From: Methanosarcina siciliae T4/M
GTDB taxonomy: Archaea > Halobacteriota > Methanosarcinia > Methanosarcinales > Methanosarcinaceae
Length of the DNA stretch: 64,000 nucleotides
Reading direction: 5' to 3'
Assembly (NCBI RefSeq): GCF_000970085.1
Contig: NZ_CP009506.1
Location: forward strand, 868,001 to 932,000
In this document: positions 1 through 9,171 of the stretch, in pieces
How the letters are laid out: every line of letters begins with the position of its first letter
Numbering within the stretch: position 1 is the stretch's first letter
The notes under the pieces: model-generated
What the model saw: only the letters and a program-made list of their open reading frames with translations
Databases searched by the model: none
What the model was told of the DNA's origin: nothing
Program-made: the position numbers and the translations under genes

Positions 1-337
1 CATCGCCGTTGATCACGACCTTTCCGCCCTTCATACCAAAGCCGCAGTGCATGTCCACGTTGCCGTTGATCTCGATCTCTCCTGCGCTCATGTTCTGCCC
101 TATGCGCTTCACTCTGGAGACATCTCCATCGAAAACTATCTTTGTGTTTTCTACGGAGTCGTTACCTTCTACCTCTACATTAAAGAAGTCTCCGAGGGGG
201 TAATGTCCGTTTCCGTACCAGACAGGGATCGCCTTAATCTCTTCTGCGGGCTTGCCGGCAAAGTTGTCAGGATTTATATTATCGGCTTCGATGGGGATTT
301 TATTTGCCTTTTTGAGGGAAAGTTTTACGACCTGCAT
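1..337 (-). CDS. fwdC: Formylmethanofuran dehydrogenase subunit C (N-terminal part, runs off left edge)
   Basis: The reverse strand from 337 reads MQVVKLSLKKANKIP and continues without a stop to the window edge (about 112 codons). Subunit C of the formylmethanofuran dehydrogenase is a glutamate-synthase-like beta-helix protein that forms part of the scaffold around the CO2-fixing catalytic core. The visible segment includes the Gly-rich repeats (GNVDMHCGFGMKGGKVVING) typical of that fold. Its ATG immediately follows the fwdA stop codon (338-340), so the two genes are translationally coupled. The order D-B-A-C matches the tungsten-type fwd operons of Methanosarcina rather than fmdEFACDB, so fwd is preferred; that isozyme choice is inference from gene order. 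The C-terminus is outside the window. Confidence 0.9.
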   Translation of the reverse strand, partial: MQVVKLSLKKANKIPIEADNINPDNFAGKPAEEIKAIPVWYGNGHYPLGDFFNVEVEGNDSVENTKIVFDGDVSRVKRIGQNMSAGEIEINGNVDMHCGFGMKGGKVVINGD

Positions 338-2056
338 TTAGAACACCCCCTCCGTTTCGATTTCAACAGGCTTCTGGAGGTACGAGTCCTCAACCATATA
401 ATTGGCTTTACTCACGGTGTAGTACTTCCTGAATTTGCGGTCTATATCTTTCTGCATCGCAGTATCGACTCTTTCCGGAACTTTCGCATTCACCCAGTAA
501 GTTTTTCCTTTCGGGGTGGCTTCGATTTCTCCGTCCTTTACAACGATTTCCCCGCCTTTCAGAGTATATGTTGCACCTGAAAAAGCTTGCTTAACCTTTG
601 CGTACTCTGTCGAGGGGTCAACCTGGTCAGGCAGGAGGTCATAGATTGCAATGTCTGCATCCGAGCCAACTTTCAGGTTTCCTTTCTCCGGCCTGCTGTA
701 TATCTTTGACTGGGTGCTCCTTGTCATGACGGCAAGCTCATAGAAGTCCAGTTCCCTGTCGATCCCGGGCAGTACCATCCTGTCAAGAGCCATCTTGGAA
801 AAGCCTGAGATAACCTCTGCTCTCCTCTTTGCGCTCATAAGGTAGGTAAAAGCTTCAGGATAGTTAACGAAAGAACCGCCGTTGGGGCTGTCGGTTGTGA
901 ACATGATTTTCCAGGGGTCCTTTACGAGCAGGGCGAGTTCAAGCCCTATTGCCCACTGGACTGCGTTTACGAAACTTTTTGGGGAATAAAACAGAGGAAC
1001 GACTCCGGACGCATCTTCCAGTTCGATGTCCTGATTGCTCCATTTTTCGTGCAGCATTCTTGAATTTGCGTATTCCACAGGTCCGTCTGCAGTCATTGTC
1101 ACTGCAGGGCCAAAGATTACCTGCCCGAGGTCAAAAGTCAGGTGGTCCGCCCCGTTGACATAGTCTGCAACCATCGGGGCTCCGGTCTCAAAGTCCCTCC
1201 AGGAAGTCCCAGCGTAGGCATTGAACTGCACGTGAGTTACATGCAGGGCCTGTCTGTCCCGGCTCGGCTTAACCTTCTCAAGGAGCTTCATGGTTTCTAT
1301 GGTGGTTTCATAGTTTCCGGGCTTTCCGAGGTTGTTGCAGTGCACGTGTATGGAGTGAGGGAGTTGCAGGCGCTCGTTAGCTTCTACGAGCCCCATAAGG
1401 ATCTCTGCAGGAGTTACATCAAAGTTAGGGACAGGGTCGTAAAGGCCGCTTACGTTCCTTCCCCAGCCCCAGGCTTCTCCGCCTCCGGGGTTTACAATCT
1501 TTACGCCATAGCCTCTTGAAGCTTTCAGGCCCCAGGCAATGTAAGCTGCAAGTTTTTCAGGTTCCTTGTCCCGGATATATTCCATAACCTGCCAGTTGCT
1601 CCCGAAGAGAGAAAGCCCCATTTTGTCAAGGATAGGGATTTCCTTAAACTCCTCATGGGTGTGCCTTGCGGCAAGCAGGGGGATTGCAGCTTCACAGATA
1701 GTTGTGTACCCGAGTTTTGCATACCTGTACCCGATTGCGTAAGTATTGGGGGTGTTGTACCCTACCTGCGCTCTTGTCTTTTCGGTGCGTGCAACCTGGC
1801 CCGAAAGTCCGGGTACAGGGTTTTTCCTTGCATCATTCGGATTGATGAAACGGCCTACGTTAATTTTTCCTGCGCTGTGGGTGTGCCCGTCAAAGCCTCC
1901 TGCCATGGTGAGCTTGCCTGCTGCATCGATTACCTTAGCATTTCCGGAGACGCTCTCTACGATCTTTCCGTCTCTGATGCAGATGTCCATGGGCTCGCAG
2001 TTAATTCCCTGCGCAGGGTCACAGACACTGGCGTTTTTAATCAGAATCTCCGACAT
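338..2056 (-). CDS. fwdA: Formylmethanofuran dehydrogenase subunit A
   Basis: About 572 aa, an amidohydrolase-fold subunit. It condenses formate, made by the B subunit, with methanofuran to give formylmethanofuran, the first step of CO2 reduction and the last oxidation step in methylotrophic growth. The N-terminus has the beta-sandwich start ILIKNASVCDP, then the metal-binding HxH in GGFDGHTHSAGKINVG (around residue 60) and the late catalytic Asp in FTTDSPNGGSF, as expected for a binuclear zinc amidohydrolase. I chose ATG at 2056, giving MSEILIKNA. It lies 1 nt after the fwdB stop and has GAGAGGTG just upstream; an in-frame ATG three codons earlier (2065) would overlap fwdB. Length is normal for the family. 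Confidence 0.95.
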   Translation of the reverse strand: MSEILIKNASVCDPAQGINCEPMDICIRDGKIVESVSGNAKVIDAAGKLTMAGGFDGHTHSAGKINVGRFINPNDARKNPVPGLSGQVARTEKTRAQVGYNTPNTYAIGYRYAKLGYTTICEAAIPLLAARHTHEEFKEIPILDKMGLSLFGSNWQVMEYIRDKEPEKLAAYIAWGLKASRGYGVKIVNPGGGEAWGWGRNVSGLYDPVPNFDVTPAEILMGLVEANERLQLPHSIHVHCNNLGKPGNYETTIETMKLLEKVKPSRDRQALHVTHVQFNAYAGTSWRDFETGAPMVADYVNGADHLTFDLGQVIFGPAVTMTADGPVEYANSRMLHEKWSNQDIELEDASGVVPLFYSPKSFVNAVQWAIGLELALLVKDPWKIMFTTDSPNGGSFVNYPEAFTYLMSAKRRAEVISGFSKMALDRMVLPGIDRELDFYELAVMTRSTQSKIYSRPEKGNLKVGSDADIAIYDLLPDQVDPSTEYAKVKQAFSGATYTLKGGEIVVKDGEIEATPKGKTYWVNAKVPERVDTAMQKDIDRKFRKYYTVSKANYMVEDSYLQKPVEIETEGVF

Positions 2057-2057
2057 C

Positions 2058-3362
2058 TTACGCACCTCTCTTCAGTTCCCTGACCTTTGCAGTCAGGTCT
2101 TTTACGATTTCTTCGTCGGTCTTAAACTTGGTATCAATCAGTTTCTTCATGCGGAGGGAGATTGCATCCATACGGTAAGCCGTACCTTCGGCTTCGATTC
2201 CTACGATTGCCGATGGGATTACCACGTCTGCAATTTCGGTTGTCGGGTTGGCATACGGGTCGATCTGGATTACAGGAATCCTTGCAAGGTGCCTGACTGC
2301 TTTTTGCGGGAAGTGGGCTCCTGCATCAGCTGCAGCTATAATTGCAGCATCCGGCTCCCCGCGCACAAGCAAGTCGTTTGCTCCGGTTTCTCCGGGGTTG
2401 TAGTATGGATAGCCTCTGGCAAAGTCGATTGCCATCGGGAAACCGGTTTCCCAGGTAGCTACCTGCCCGAAACCGGTAACGTTATAGTGCCCGCGCATCC
2501 CGATCATCACGGCTTTAGTGTGCTGGTTAAGATCTGAAATCAGAGAGGACATAGCGTCTCCGTTCTTGTATTTGGAGCGGGATTGGGTGACTCCCATACC
2601 AAAGAAAATACAGACGAACTTTGCATTCTTCAGGGTCTCTGCAAGTTCAAGGACTTCAGCCTTTGAGATGCCTGCAACCGTCTCCGGAATAACGTCTTCG
2701 TGCCCGTTTATGATTGAACGAAGGGCGGTAACGAGAAGAAAGTCCGACCCCTGGTCAATCTCTACGTATTTATCAGCCAATTTTGCAGTGTCAGTTTTCC
2801 TGACATCAACAACTATCATTTTCCTGCCTTTCCGCCCTTTTTCGGTAAAGAAGCCTTTTGAAAAGCTGGAGTAACGGGACATATGCCTGGGGTGGGCATG
2901 GACAGGGTTGCAGCCCCAGAAGACGATTAAATCTGCCCTGTTCTTTATTTCTCCAAGGGAAGCTGAAGGAGAACCTTTTTCCTGGGCAGCAAGGGCTGAC
3001 GGCCCGTGGCAAACGTTTGCTGTAGAATCTATAACCGAGCCGGTTTCTTCGGCAAGTTGAATTGCACCGCCAACGGTTTCACAGGAGGTGGAGCACCAGC
3101 CGTAGGAAAGGGTCCTCCTGGAATTTACGAGAATTTTTGCGGCAGCTTCGATTGCCTCTTCATAGGAGACAGGGACAAGTTCTCCGCCTTTTCTGATCAT
3201 CGGGGTTTCGATCCTGTCGTGTTCGAACATACCGACAAACTTGCTGTGCCCGAGGATGCAGGCGTTTTCTACCTTCGTGATCTTGTTGTCCTCAACAGTG
3301 ACCGTGATATCGTCGCAGAGGGACCCGCAGAGGGAACATACTGCGTCTTTAATTACTGGCAT
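2058..3362 (-). CDS. fwdB: Formylmethanofuran dehydrogenase subunit B (Mo/W-bisMGD catalytic subunit)
   Basis: 434 aa, the catalytic subunit that reduces CO2 to formate at a tungsto- or molybdo-pterin centre. An N-terminal [4Fe-4S] motif VCSLCGSLCDD (Cys9, Cys12, Cys16) is followed by ACILGHSKF, supplying the fourth Cys. The metal ligand is the Cys in STANVCHGPSALA. It is an ordinary Cys codon, not the selenocysteine found in some hydrogenotrophs. Downstream pterin-binding segments (WGCNPVHAHPRHM, GMRGHYNVTG) are intact. The gene ends in TAA directly before fwdA and starts 77 nt after fwdD. Confidence 0.95.
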   Translation of the reverse strand: MPVIKDAVCSLCGSLCDDITVTVEDNKITKVENACILGHSKFVGMFEHDRIETPMIRKGGELVPVSYEEAIEAAAKILVNSRRTLSYGWCSTSCETVGGAIQLAEETGSVIDSTANVCHGPSALAAQEKGSPSASLGEIKNRADLIVFWGCNPVHAHPRHMSRYSSFSKGFFTEKGRKGRKMIVVDVRKTDTAKLADKYVEIDQGSDFLLVTALRSIINGHEDVIPETVAGISKAEVLELAETLKNAKFVCIFFGMGVTQSRSKYKNGDAMSSLISDLNQHTKAVMIGMRGHYNVTGFGQVATWETGFPMAIDFARGYPYYNPGETGANDLLVRGEPDAAIIAAADAGAHFPQKAVRHLARIPVIQIDPYANPTTEIADVVIPSAIVGIEAEGTAYRMDAISLRMKKLIDTKFKTDEEIVKDLTAKVRELKRGA

Positions 3363-3439
3363 ATTTTTTCCTCCGATTTTTTCGGTTTTCTCCGGTATCT
3401 GATGAAATGTGAATTTCTTGTTTCAGGAGGATCTGGAAT

Positions 3440-3823
3440 TCAGTCTTCCAAATACTTCCTCATAAGGGCCTTCATTTCCAGGGGCTTTTCTTCCGTAGCT
3501 TCAATTTCAGCAGGGACACCTTTGAATCCGGGCATTCCGCAGCCGTGGGTGTCAGGGTCCAGTACGGCGTTTGCCCAGGGGCCCATGGGAATAAAGGCAA
3601 GCCCTTCAGGGTTTCCGTCGTTTGCCTTTGCAAATACCACCACTTCCCCAAATTCGGTGGTAACTTTCAGGCTGTCACCTTCCGAGACACCCAGTCTCTC
3701 GAGGTCAGCAGCGTTCAGCTCGCAGTAAGCACAGGCATCAAAGTAGCCTTTATGCGTCTTTGCTTCCAGATGTGCGCCCTGGTCGGCGGTCCTTCCGGAT
3801 ATAAGATTTGTTTTTATTTTCAT
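3440..3823 (-). CDS. fwdD: Formylmethanofuran dehydrogenase subunit D
   Basis: 127 aa, a molydopterin-dinucleotide-binding domain protein equivalent to the C-terminal domain of formate dehydrogenases. It completes the B-subunit active site. The core LERLGVSEGDSLKVTTEFGEVVV is the typical beta-barrel pterin-cap signature, followed by GLAFIPMGPWAN and the conserved HGCGMPGFKG. It is the first gene of the fwdDBAC operon. ATG at 3823 is preceded by GAGGAATTTCC, a good ribosome site. No fwdE/F/G ferredoxin subunits are encoded next to it, so electron-carrying subunits must come from elsewhere in the genome. Confidence 0.93.
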   Translation of the reverse strand: MKIKTNLISGRTADQGAHLEAKTHKGYFDACAYCELNAADLERLGVSEGDSLKVTTEFGEVVVFAKANDGNPEGLAFIPMGPWANAVLDPDTHGCGMPGFKGVPAEIEATEEKPLEMKALMRKYLED

Positions 3824-4529
3824 GGAAATTCCTCATCTGGGGTGTAACAGAGTTTCGATAAAGAGTTTCAATAAGCTGGATCGTTATCATGGCTGAGTCT
3901 TTTTAATGGTTAATTCTCAGGCTTAAAACGGTTCAGAAGGCCGTTGATAACATTCAAATCAAGTCACGGACCGGATTCATAGCCGAGGTCCTTCTTTTGA
4001 GAGCGTCCCCCTGAAAGGTTCGGTTTACAGGATCTTTTTTCAGGTCTCACAGTTCCAATATCTATACTATCTGGATCCGGATCATTCAGGGGTTACTTTC
4101 CTGGGTTTCCCTTGTTTTTAAAAATCCATTTGAAATATAGTTATTATATCATTTAAATTATATATTTATTCGTTATACTGGCCATACTCCAATAATCCCT
4201 TTTATTATATATTACCATATTATGTTACGTTCAACATAACATGCTTACTGTTACTCTTTCCATTCCCAAAATCCTGCTGTTCTGTCTGTTTTATTTTTCC
4301 TGCCGCATTCCGAAACAGCAAATTATGGGTTATGGGGCCGATTATTGATTAAATCTGTAAAAACGAGTACAAGCTTTAGCACATACTTCTTTTATGAAAA
4401 AATAATGAGAGATTCGCAGGCTTCTGGTTTACGGACTCACTCCATCATCATCAAATAATAAAAACAGATCGCATTCCCCTCTTCCGATCGTTACCCTTTA
4501 ATATATGTTAATACATCTGTGTGTTGCAA
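3824..4529. other. Intergenic: divergent control region of fwdDBAC and the tRNA gene
   Basis: About 700 nt with no credible gene. It is AT-rich around 4110-4240 with several TATA-like stretches; the fwd promoter (reading leftwards) and the tRNA promoter (reading rightwards) must both be here. I cannot place the fwd transcription start with confidence. Confidence 0.5.
4496..4506 (+). promoter_or_regulatory. Probable box A (TATA) of the tRNA gene
   Basis: The stretch CTTTAATATAT lies about 25-33 nt upstream of the first base of the tRNA at 4530, the usual distance for an archaeal TATA box and a start at or just before the mature 5' end. Assigned by position and composition only. Confidence 0.5.
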
Positions 4530-4639
4530 GCCCGGATAGCCTAGTCGGTTGGGGCGCCAGACTCATAGGGACTTTATATGAGGCGTCTTTAATCTCCTGA
4601 GATATCTGGAGGTCGCGTGTTCGAGTCACGCTCCGGGCA
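4530..4639 (+). tRNA. tRNA with anticodon CAT (elongator Met, or Ile2), containing a 36-nt intron
   Basis: A full cloverleaf can be drawn. The acceptor stem is GCCCGGA (4530-4536) with TCCGGGC (4632-4638) and discriminator A4639. The D stem is GCCT/GGGC. The anticodon stem is CCAGA (4557-4561) with TCTGG (4605-4609). The T arm is GCGTG TTCGAGT CACGC. The spliced anticodon loop is CTCATAA, anticodon CAT. The anticodon stem lacks the GGG/CCC run of initiator tRNAs, so this is elongator Met or the CAT-reading Ile tRNA that is later modified; Met is more likely because archaeal elongator tRNA-Met genes commonly carry introns at this site. CC of the 3' CCA may be genome-encoded (4640-4641). Confidence 0.95.
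4568..4603 (+). other. tRNA intron at 37/38 with a complete bulge-helix-bulge motif
   Basis: Splicing after A4567 and before A4604 removes 36 nt. The flanks form a textbook archaeal splicing-endonuclease substrate. Exon helix CCAGA/TCTGG is followed by a 4-bp central helix CTCA/TGAG, a 3-nt bulge TAG on the 5' side and ATA on the 3' side, each cut after its second base, and an intronic helix GGA/TCC. All pairs are Watson-Crick. Confidence 0.92.
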
Positions 4640-5617
4640 CCTGATTTTTTTCCGTATACTCAATTATTTCCCTATTAAAAGGCTAAAAATGCTTTTAATT
4701 TCCGCAAACTCCATCACAGGTCTTTTTTTACATTGAACATCTCATCGAGATAAGCGCAAATTCACGAAATACGAGTCTCATATACCTGATATTTTCCACT
4801 TCATCCTCTGAATCCTCTTCTCGTTCAAAAAGGCTGAAGTTCCTTATTTGTTCTTTTGTAGTATTCGAGTGAAAATCGAAGACTTTTATTTGAAGTTCCT
4901 ACCTAAATTTGTTAGACATGTCTGATTGTTCATATACATTCATACTATCGATGAAAATAGTTTCTCTTCTGGAGATATAACGAGGTCATCTTTAAATTAT
5001 CGATCAAGCGATGCTTTTCGACCTTATTCAGCAACATGAGATGTGAAATTTCTTTCTCTGTTAAGCGCGAAAACCATGTTTCTAATTTATCTAATGTTTT
5101 TCTTTCTTGTTAATGATTCATTCCTTATCTATTCTGATATCAATTATAACCTGAATGCAAAACTTGTTATCTCTTTGAGCGGATTTTAACATTAAATTTG
5201 GTTCCATAATTTTGGATAGGACTACATACACTTACATACACTTGAACTGAAAAAGGAAACATTAAGCCGTTAAATATCTAAAGTGTAAATTCAAACCAGA
5301 TACATGGATGTATTAAGGACACAGTAAAATTCGATCTCAGAAGATTAAGAAAAAAGTAGAAAACTGTATTCTCTATTAAAATTTATAGTATCTTAACTAA
5401 TGGCGCTGACATATACAAAATAGAACTGAAATATTAATTTTTAAGAAGATGTTGTCAAATTATCCTGGATTTTGAAATATAATTTGATCTATTTTTCAGT
5501 CTAAATACGTTTAGTAATACTTTTATATTTCTATGTATTACATTTGTGTGTTGTTAATCTTCTTTACTCAGATTATCAGGTTATAAGTAGGGTAATTTAC
5601 AAAAAAGGTGTTCTGTA
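4640..5617. other. Long AT-rich intergenic region without a recognisable gene
   Basis: Nearly 1 kb with stop codons in every frame and no protein similarity that I can see. Near its right end, CTTTTATATTTC (about 5519-5530) could be box A for the substrate-binding protein gene at 5618. A small RNA gene cannot be excluded by eye. Confidence 0.5.
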
Positions 5618-7309
5618 ATGGAGAAAAAAAAATTATTAGTATTATTTTCTGTTTTCCTGACAGCCCTGATCTTAATGACGGCAGGCTGCGTTAGTCAGGA
5701 CAGTACCCAGGCCGAGGATACATCGGCTAAGGGGGTGCTAGCTGAAGAAGCATTGGCTGAAGAAGCACTGGCTGAGAATACTGCTGAAGGATCACAGCAT
5801 ACGGATGTTGCTTATCTTAGCGGTGGGGATTATGGCTATCCTCAGCCATTTACGATATATCCGAGGGGCCCTGGCTCATCAAAGGTCGGAATGATCTTTG
5901 ACAGTCTGTTGGAAAGAGATGAAGTCGGTATAATTCCCTGGCTGGGTGAAAGCTGGGATGTCAGTGAAGATGGAACGGAATACACATTTCATCTCCGTCA
6001 GGGCGTCACCTGGAGCGATGGGGAACCTCTCACGGCAAATGATGTCAAATTTACTTTCGATTATGAGCAGGAAAATGTACCTATCTCAGGTGGAATTGAG
6101 TCCGGGGTTATAGATAACGTTCAGGTTGTGGACTCAAACACTGTCAAATTCGTACTGAAACAGCCGGTTTCAACATTTCTTTATAAGCTCACGAGTTTTA
6201 AGATCATACCTGAGCATATATACGAAAATGTCTCGGACCCTTTCAGTTTCCTTGATCCTGAGGCAGTCACCGGTACCGGGCCGTTCCTTCTTGGCGAATA
6301 CAATAAGGAGCACGGAACATACCGCTTTGTAACAAACGAGAATTTCTGGGGCCCGGAGACTGCAGTTAAAACCGTTGAATTTATTCCGGTCAGCGATTCG
6401 TTAGTAGCTTTCGAACAGGGGCAAATAGATTTCACAAGCATATCCCCTGATACTCTTGACAGGTTTACATCAGATTCTGATATAAGAGTAGTCCAGCAGC
6501 CGGCTTTCTGGGGTTACCAGTTCTACTTCAACATGAAAGAATGTCCGGAGCTTAATGACAGCAGAATAAGGCAGGCCTTTGCTTATGCCATCGACCGTGA
6601 GGAACTGGTGGAAAAGATAGCAAGAGGTGCAGGTAAACCCGGTGAACTGGGCATACTCCCGGAAGACCACATCTGGTATAATCCCGACCAGCCGGAATAT
6701 AGCTATGATCCGGATACTGCCGGAGCATTGCTTGAAGAAGCCGGATGGACTGATACGGATGGGGACGGAATACGTGATAAAAACGGGGAAAAACTGTCAT
6801 ATGTGCTTTCCCTTGGCAGTGGCGAAGTCCGTATCGGGGAACTCATAAAAGAGAGGCTGAGTGAAGTGGGGGTTGACGTTCAGGTAAAAGCCCTGGAGAG
6901 CAAGTCCCGTGATACCAACCTGAAGAACGGAGACTTTGAACTTGTGATCAGCGGCTTTGGCGGCTGGGGAAAAGATGCCGATTATCTCCGTACGAGGTAT
7001 TGTGATACAACAGAGGCAGGAAGCGTTTCATCCGGGGCAGAAGCATTCGGTTACCATAATGACACCCTGAATGCTCTTGGTTCTCAGGAATTGCAGGAAC
7101 TGGACGATGATAAACGGAAAGAAATAGTATACGACATGCAGACCGTGCTTGCAAATGATGTACCCGCAATTCCGCTCTATTATACTACATCGTATGACGT
7201 ATGGCGCATTTCAAAATATGACGGCTGGATGAATATGTACGACCACCATGCCAGAACACACAGTATTCTTTCGTACCTTGAGAGGGATGGAATTGCAGCA
7301 AAAAGATGA
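5618..7309 (+). CDS. Substrate-binding lipoprotein of a nickel/peptide-type ABC importer
   Basis: 563 aa, SBP_bac_5 (DppA/NikA/OppA) family. A lipoprotein signal is clear: KKK, a hydrophobic run, then the lipobox MTAGC with Cys24. A low-complexity linker follows (VLAEEALAEEALAE, about residues 38-55). The mature part has the family's landmarks: LAESWDVSEDGTEYTFHLR-type segment near 120, GVTWSDGEPLTANDVKFT, and IRQAFAYAIDREELV near 320. The C-terminus carries a His cluster, MYDHHARTHSILSYL. In NikA-type proteins His residues help bind Ni complexes, so nickel (free or chelated) is my preferred substrate, but peptides are equally possible from sequence. It is the first gene of a five-gene importer cluster and overlaps the next gene by 23 nt. 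Confidence 0.85.
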   Translation: MEKKKLLVLFSVFLTALILMTAGCVSQDSTQAEDTSAKGVLAEEALAEEALAENTAEGSQHTDVAYLSGGDYGYPQPFTIYPRGPGSSKVGMIFDSLLERDEVGIIPWLGESWDVSEDGTEYTFHLRQGVTWSDGEPLTANDVKFTFDYEQENVPISGGIESGVIDNVQVVDSNTVKFVLKQPVSTFLYKLTSFKIIPEHIYENVSDPFSFLDPEAVTGTGPFLLGEYNKEHGTYRFVTNENFWGPETAVKTVEFIPVSDSLVAFEQGQIDFTSISPDTLDRFTSDSDIRVVQQPAFWGYQFYFNMKECPELNDSRIRQAFAYAIDREELVEKIARGAGKPGELGILPEDHIWYNPDQPEYSYDPDTAGALLEEAGWTDTDGDGIRDKNGEKLSYVLSLGSGEVRIGELIKERLSEVGVDVQVKALESKSRDTNLKNGDFELVISGFGGWGKDADYLRTRYCDTTEAGSVSSGAEAFGYHNDTLNALGSQELQELDDDKRKEIVYDMQTVLANDVPAIPLYYTTSYDVWRISKYDGWMNMYDHHARTHSILSYLERDGIAAKR

Positions 7310-8147
7310 TATTGATAACCTGGTCGAATGCTGGAAAAAAGCCACGGGGAACGGGCTGATCCACGATGAGGGAAGGATGGCAGCTTTCTGGAACAAACGT
7401 TCCGATAACTATGCCAATAACATTGAAAAAGACAAACGAAAGAAGAGAACCGACGAAATTCTCGAATTTCTTGGAGAAGCCGGTTTTAATCCGGAAGGTT
7501 CCAGGATCCTGGATATCGGGTGCGGACCCGGTACCCTCTCTCTTCCTCTTGCCCGGCTTGGAGCAGAGGTAACTGCACTTGACATCTCGTCCGGAATGCT
7601 CAACAGACTAAAAGACGCCGTAAAACAGGAGTCTCTTCCGGTAGATGTCATTGAATGCTCCTGGTGGACGGCAGACATAGATGAGCTTGGATTTCGGAAC
7701 AAATTCGACCTTGTGATCGCCTCCATGACCCCCGGGATAAAAGACGTTGAAAACCTCAATATGATGATGGCCTGTTCAAAAAATTTCTGTTATTACAGTA
7801 ACTTCCTTCGAAGAGTTGAGGATAAGGCGTATCGGGATATCCGGAGTTCGATACTCGGGGAAAAATCCGAGAATAACATGAACGGCGTAATTTATCCATT
7901 CATGTATCTTTATCTCTCAGGCTACACTCCCTCCCTCAAGATCAATCATTCCGAATGGAAGGATGAAACAAACTGGAAAGAAGCGGCAGAACAGGCAATA
8001 GGGTTCATCGGAAGGGGCCGGGATTTTGATGACGAAACAAAGGAAAAAATAATGGACTATTATCAGAATGCCTCCCCGGATGGAACCTACCGCTCCGAGT
8101 CGGATGTGTATACCGGGATGATGGTCTGGGAAGTTAACGGCAGATAA
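7287..8147 (+). CDS. Class I SAM-dependent methyltransferase embedded in the ABC importer operon
   Basis: 286 aa from ATG 7287 (MELQQKDDIDNLVECW). The Rossmann-fold SAM site is explicit: ILDIGCGPGTLSLPLARLG (motif I), VTALDISSGML (motif II acidic residue) and FDLVIASMTPG (motif IV region). There are no membrane segments. The gene begins inside the 3' end of the lipoprotein gene and is followed by the permease, so it is translated as part of the transporter operon. The substrate is unknown. A methyltransferase locked into a Ni/peptide uptake operon suggests modification of the imported ligand, or of a chelator, after uptake; that is inference. An earlier in-frame ATG at 7248 is less likely because it lengthens the overlap without added similarity. 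Confidence 0.85.
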   Translation: MELQQKDDIDNLVECWKKATGNGLIHDEGRMAAFWNKRSDNYANNIEKDKRKKRTDEILEFLGEAGFNPEGSRILDIGCGPGTLSLPLARLGAEVTALDISSGMLNRLKDAVKQESLPVDVIECSWWTADIDELGFRNKFDLVIASMTPGIKDVENLNMMMACSKNFCYYSNFLRRVEDKAYRDIRSSILGEKSENNMNGVIYPFMYLYLSGYTPSLKINHSEWKDETNWKEAAEQAIGFIGRGRDFDDETKEKIMDYYQNASPDGTYRSESDVYTGMMVWEVNGR

Positions 8148-8174
8148 ACGGGAGATTATGGGGCAGATGATTGG

Positions 8175-9158
8175 ATGGTAAAGGACAGGAATTCGTTTAT
8201 TTTCAGGTTATTATCAACCCTTTTTGTAATTCTTGCCATTAATTTTTTCCTTCCGAGGATGATGCCCGGAGACCCGTTCTCAACCACTTCCGCAGATGAG
8301 GTAGGGGAAGAAATTATCATAATGACAGAAGAGCAGCGGCTTTATTACATGAACTATTACGGCCTTGACAGGCCGCTTCATGAACAGTTCCTGGTATATA
8401 TGAAAAACCTGATGACGGGTGACCTGGGCAGGAGCATTTATTACAAAATGCCTGTCAGGGATGTAATAATGCTCCACCTCCCCTGGACTGTATTGATTGT
8501 CGTTGGTGCAACCGTGACCAGTACAATCTCGGGGGTGGTTCTCGGGACCATGTCGGCAAAGAACCGTAAAAAAGGGAGTGACAGACTTATGATGGCGGGC
8601 ATGATCTCCTTTGCGGAAATTCCCTCATTTCTGCTTGGCCTGCTCCTCCTTCTGGTTTTCAGTGTATATCTCAGGCTTTTCCCGCTTGCAGGTGCTGTAA
8701 CTCCCTTTGCGGACTATAATGGCCCGGCAGAACAGGCCTGGGACATCCTGTACCATGCCTTTCTGCCCATTGTGACCCTATCTCTTTCACAGCTTACCGG
8801 GGTGTACCTGCTCACCAGAAATACCCTGATTACAGTGACCACCAAGGACTACATCAGGACTGCCCGGGCCAAAGGGCTGGGGGAAAAAACCGTATGGATC
8901 AGGCATGCCCTCCGAAATGCCCTGCTCCCGGTAGTGACAAGAACAGGTTTTATGATCGGCATAATGATGGGTGGGGTTGTACTTGTTGAGAGTGTTTTTT
9001 CTTATCCCGGCATAGGGATGACACTCCGAAGTGCCGTAGTCGGTCGGGATTATCCTCTTATCCAGGGAATTCTCCTGATAATTGCAGTTTCCATACTTAT
9101 CTGCAATCTGCTCGTTGACAAAATATACGGGAAACTTGACCCGAGAGTTGGGACATAA
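8175..9158 (+). CDS. ABC importer permease, DppB/NikB type
   Basis: 327 aa, six predicted membrane spans, binding-protein-dependent transport permease. It starts with a single span (IFRLLSTLFVILAINFFLP) and the family N-terminal MPGDPF motif, then a periplasmic loop (YYGLDRPLHEQF). The cytoplasmic EAA loop is DYIRTARAKGLGEKTVWIRH, near residue 235, which docks onto the ATPase. It ends with the conserved sequence LVDKIYGKLDPRV. An upstream ATG at 8167 reads only four codons before a stop, so 8175 is the start. It pairs with the next permease to form the channel. Confidence 0.93.
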   Translation: MVKDRNSFIFRLLSTLFVILAINFFLPRMMPGDPFSTTSADEVGEEIIIMTEEQRLYYMNYYGLDRPLHEQFLVYMKNLMTGDLGRSIYYKMPVRDVIMLHLPWTVLIVVGATVTSTISGVVLGTMSAKNRKKGSDRLMMAGMISFAEIPSFLLGLLLLLVFSVYLRLFPLAGAVTPFADYNGPAEQAWDILYHAFLPIVTLSLSQLTGVYLLTRNTLITVTTKDYIRTARAKGLGEKTVWIRHALRNALLPVVTRTGFMIGIMMGGVVLVESVFSYPGIGMTLRSAVVGRDYPLIQGILLIIAVSILICNLLVDKIYGKLDPRVGT

Positions 9159-9171
9159 TAGGAGTTGGGAT

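Noticed and set aside
2058..3362. Selenocysteine in the catalytic subunit FwdB
   Set aside because: The metal-ligand position (ANVCHGPSA) is an ordinary Cys codon with no internal TGA.
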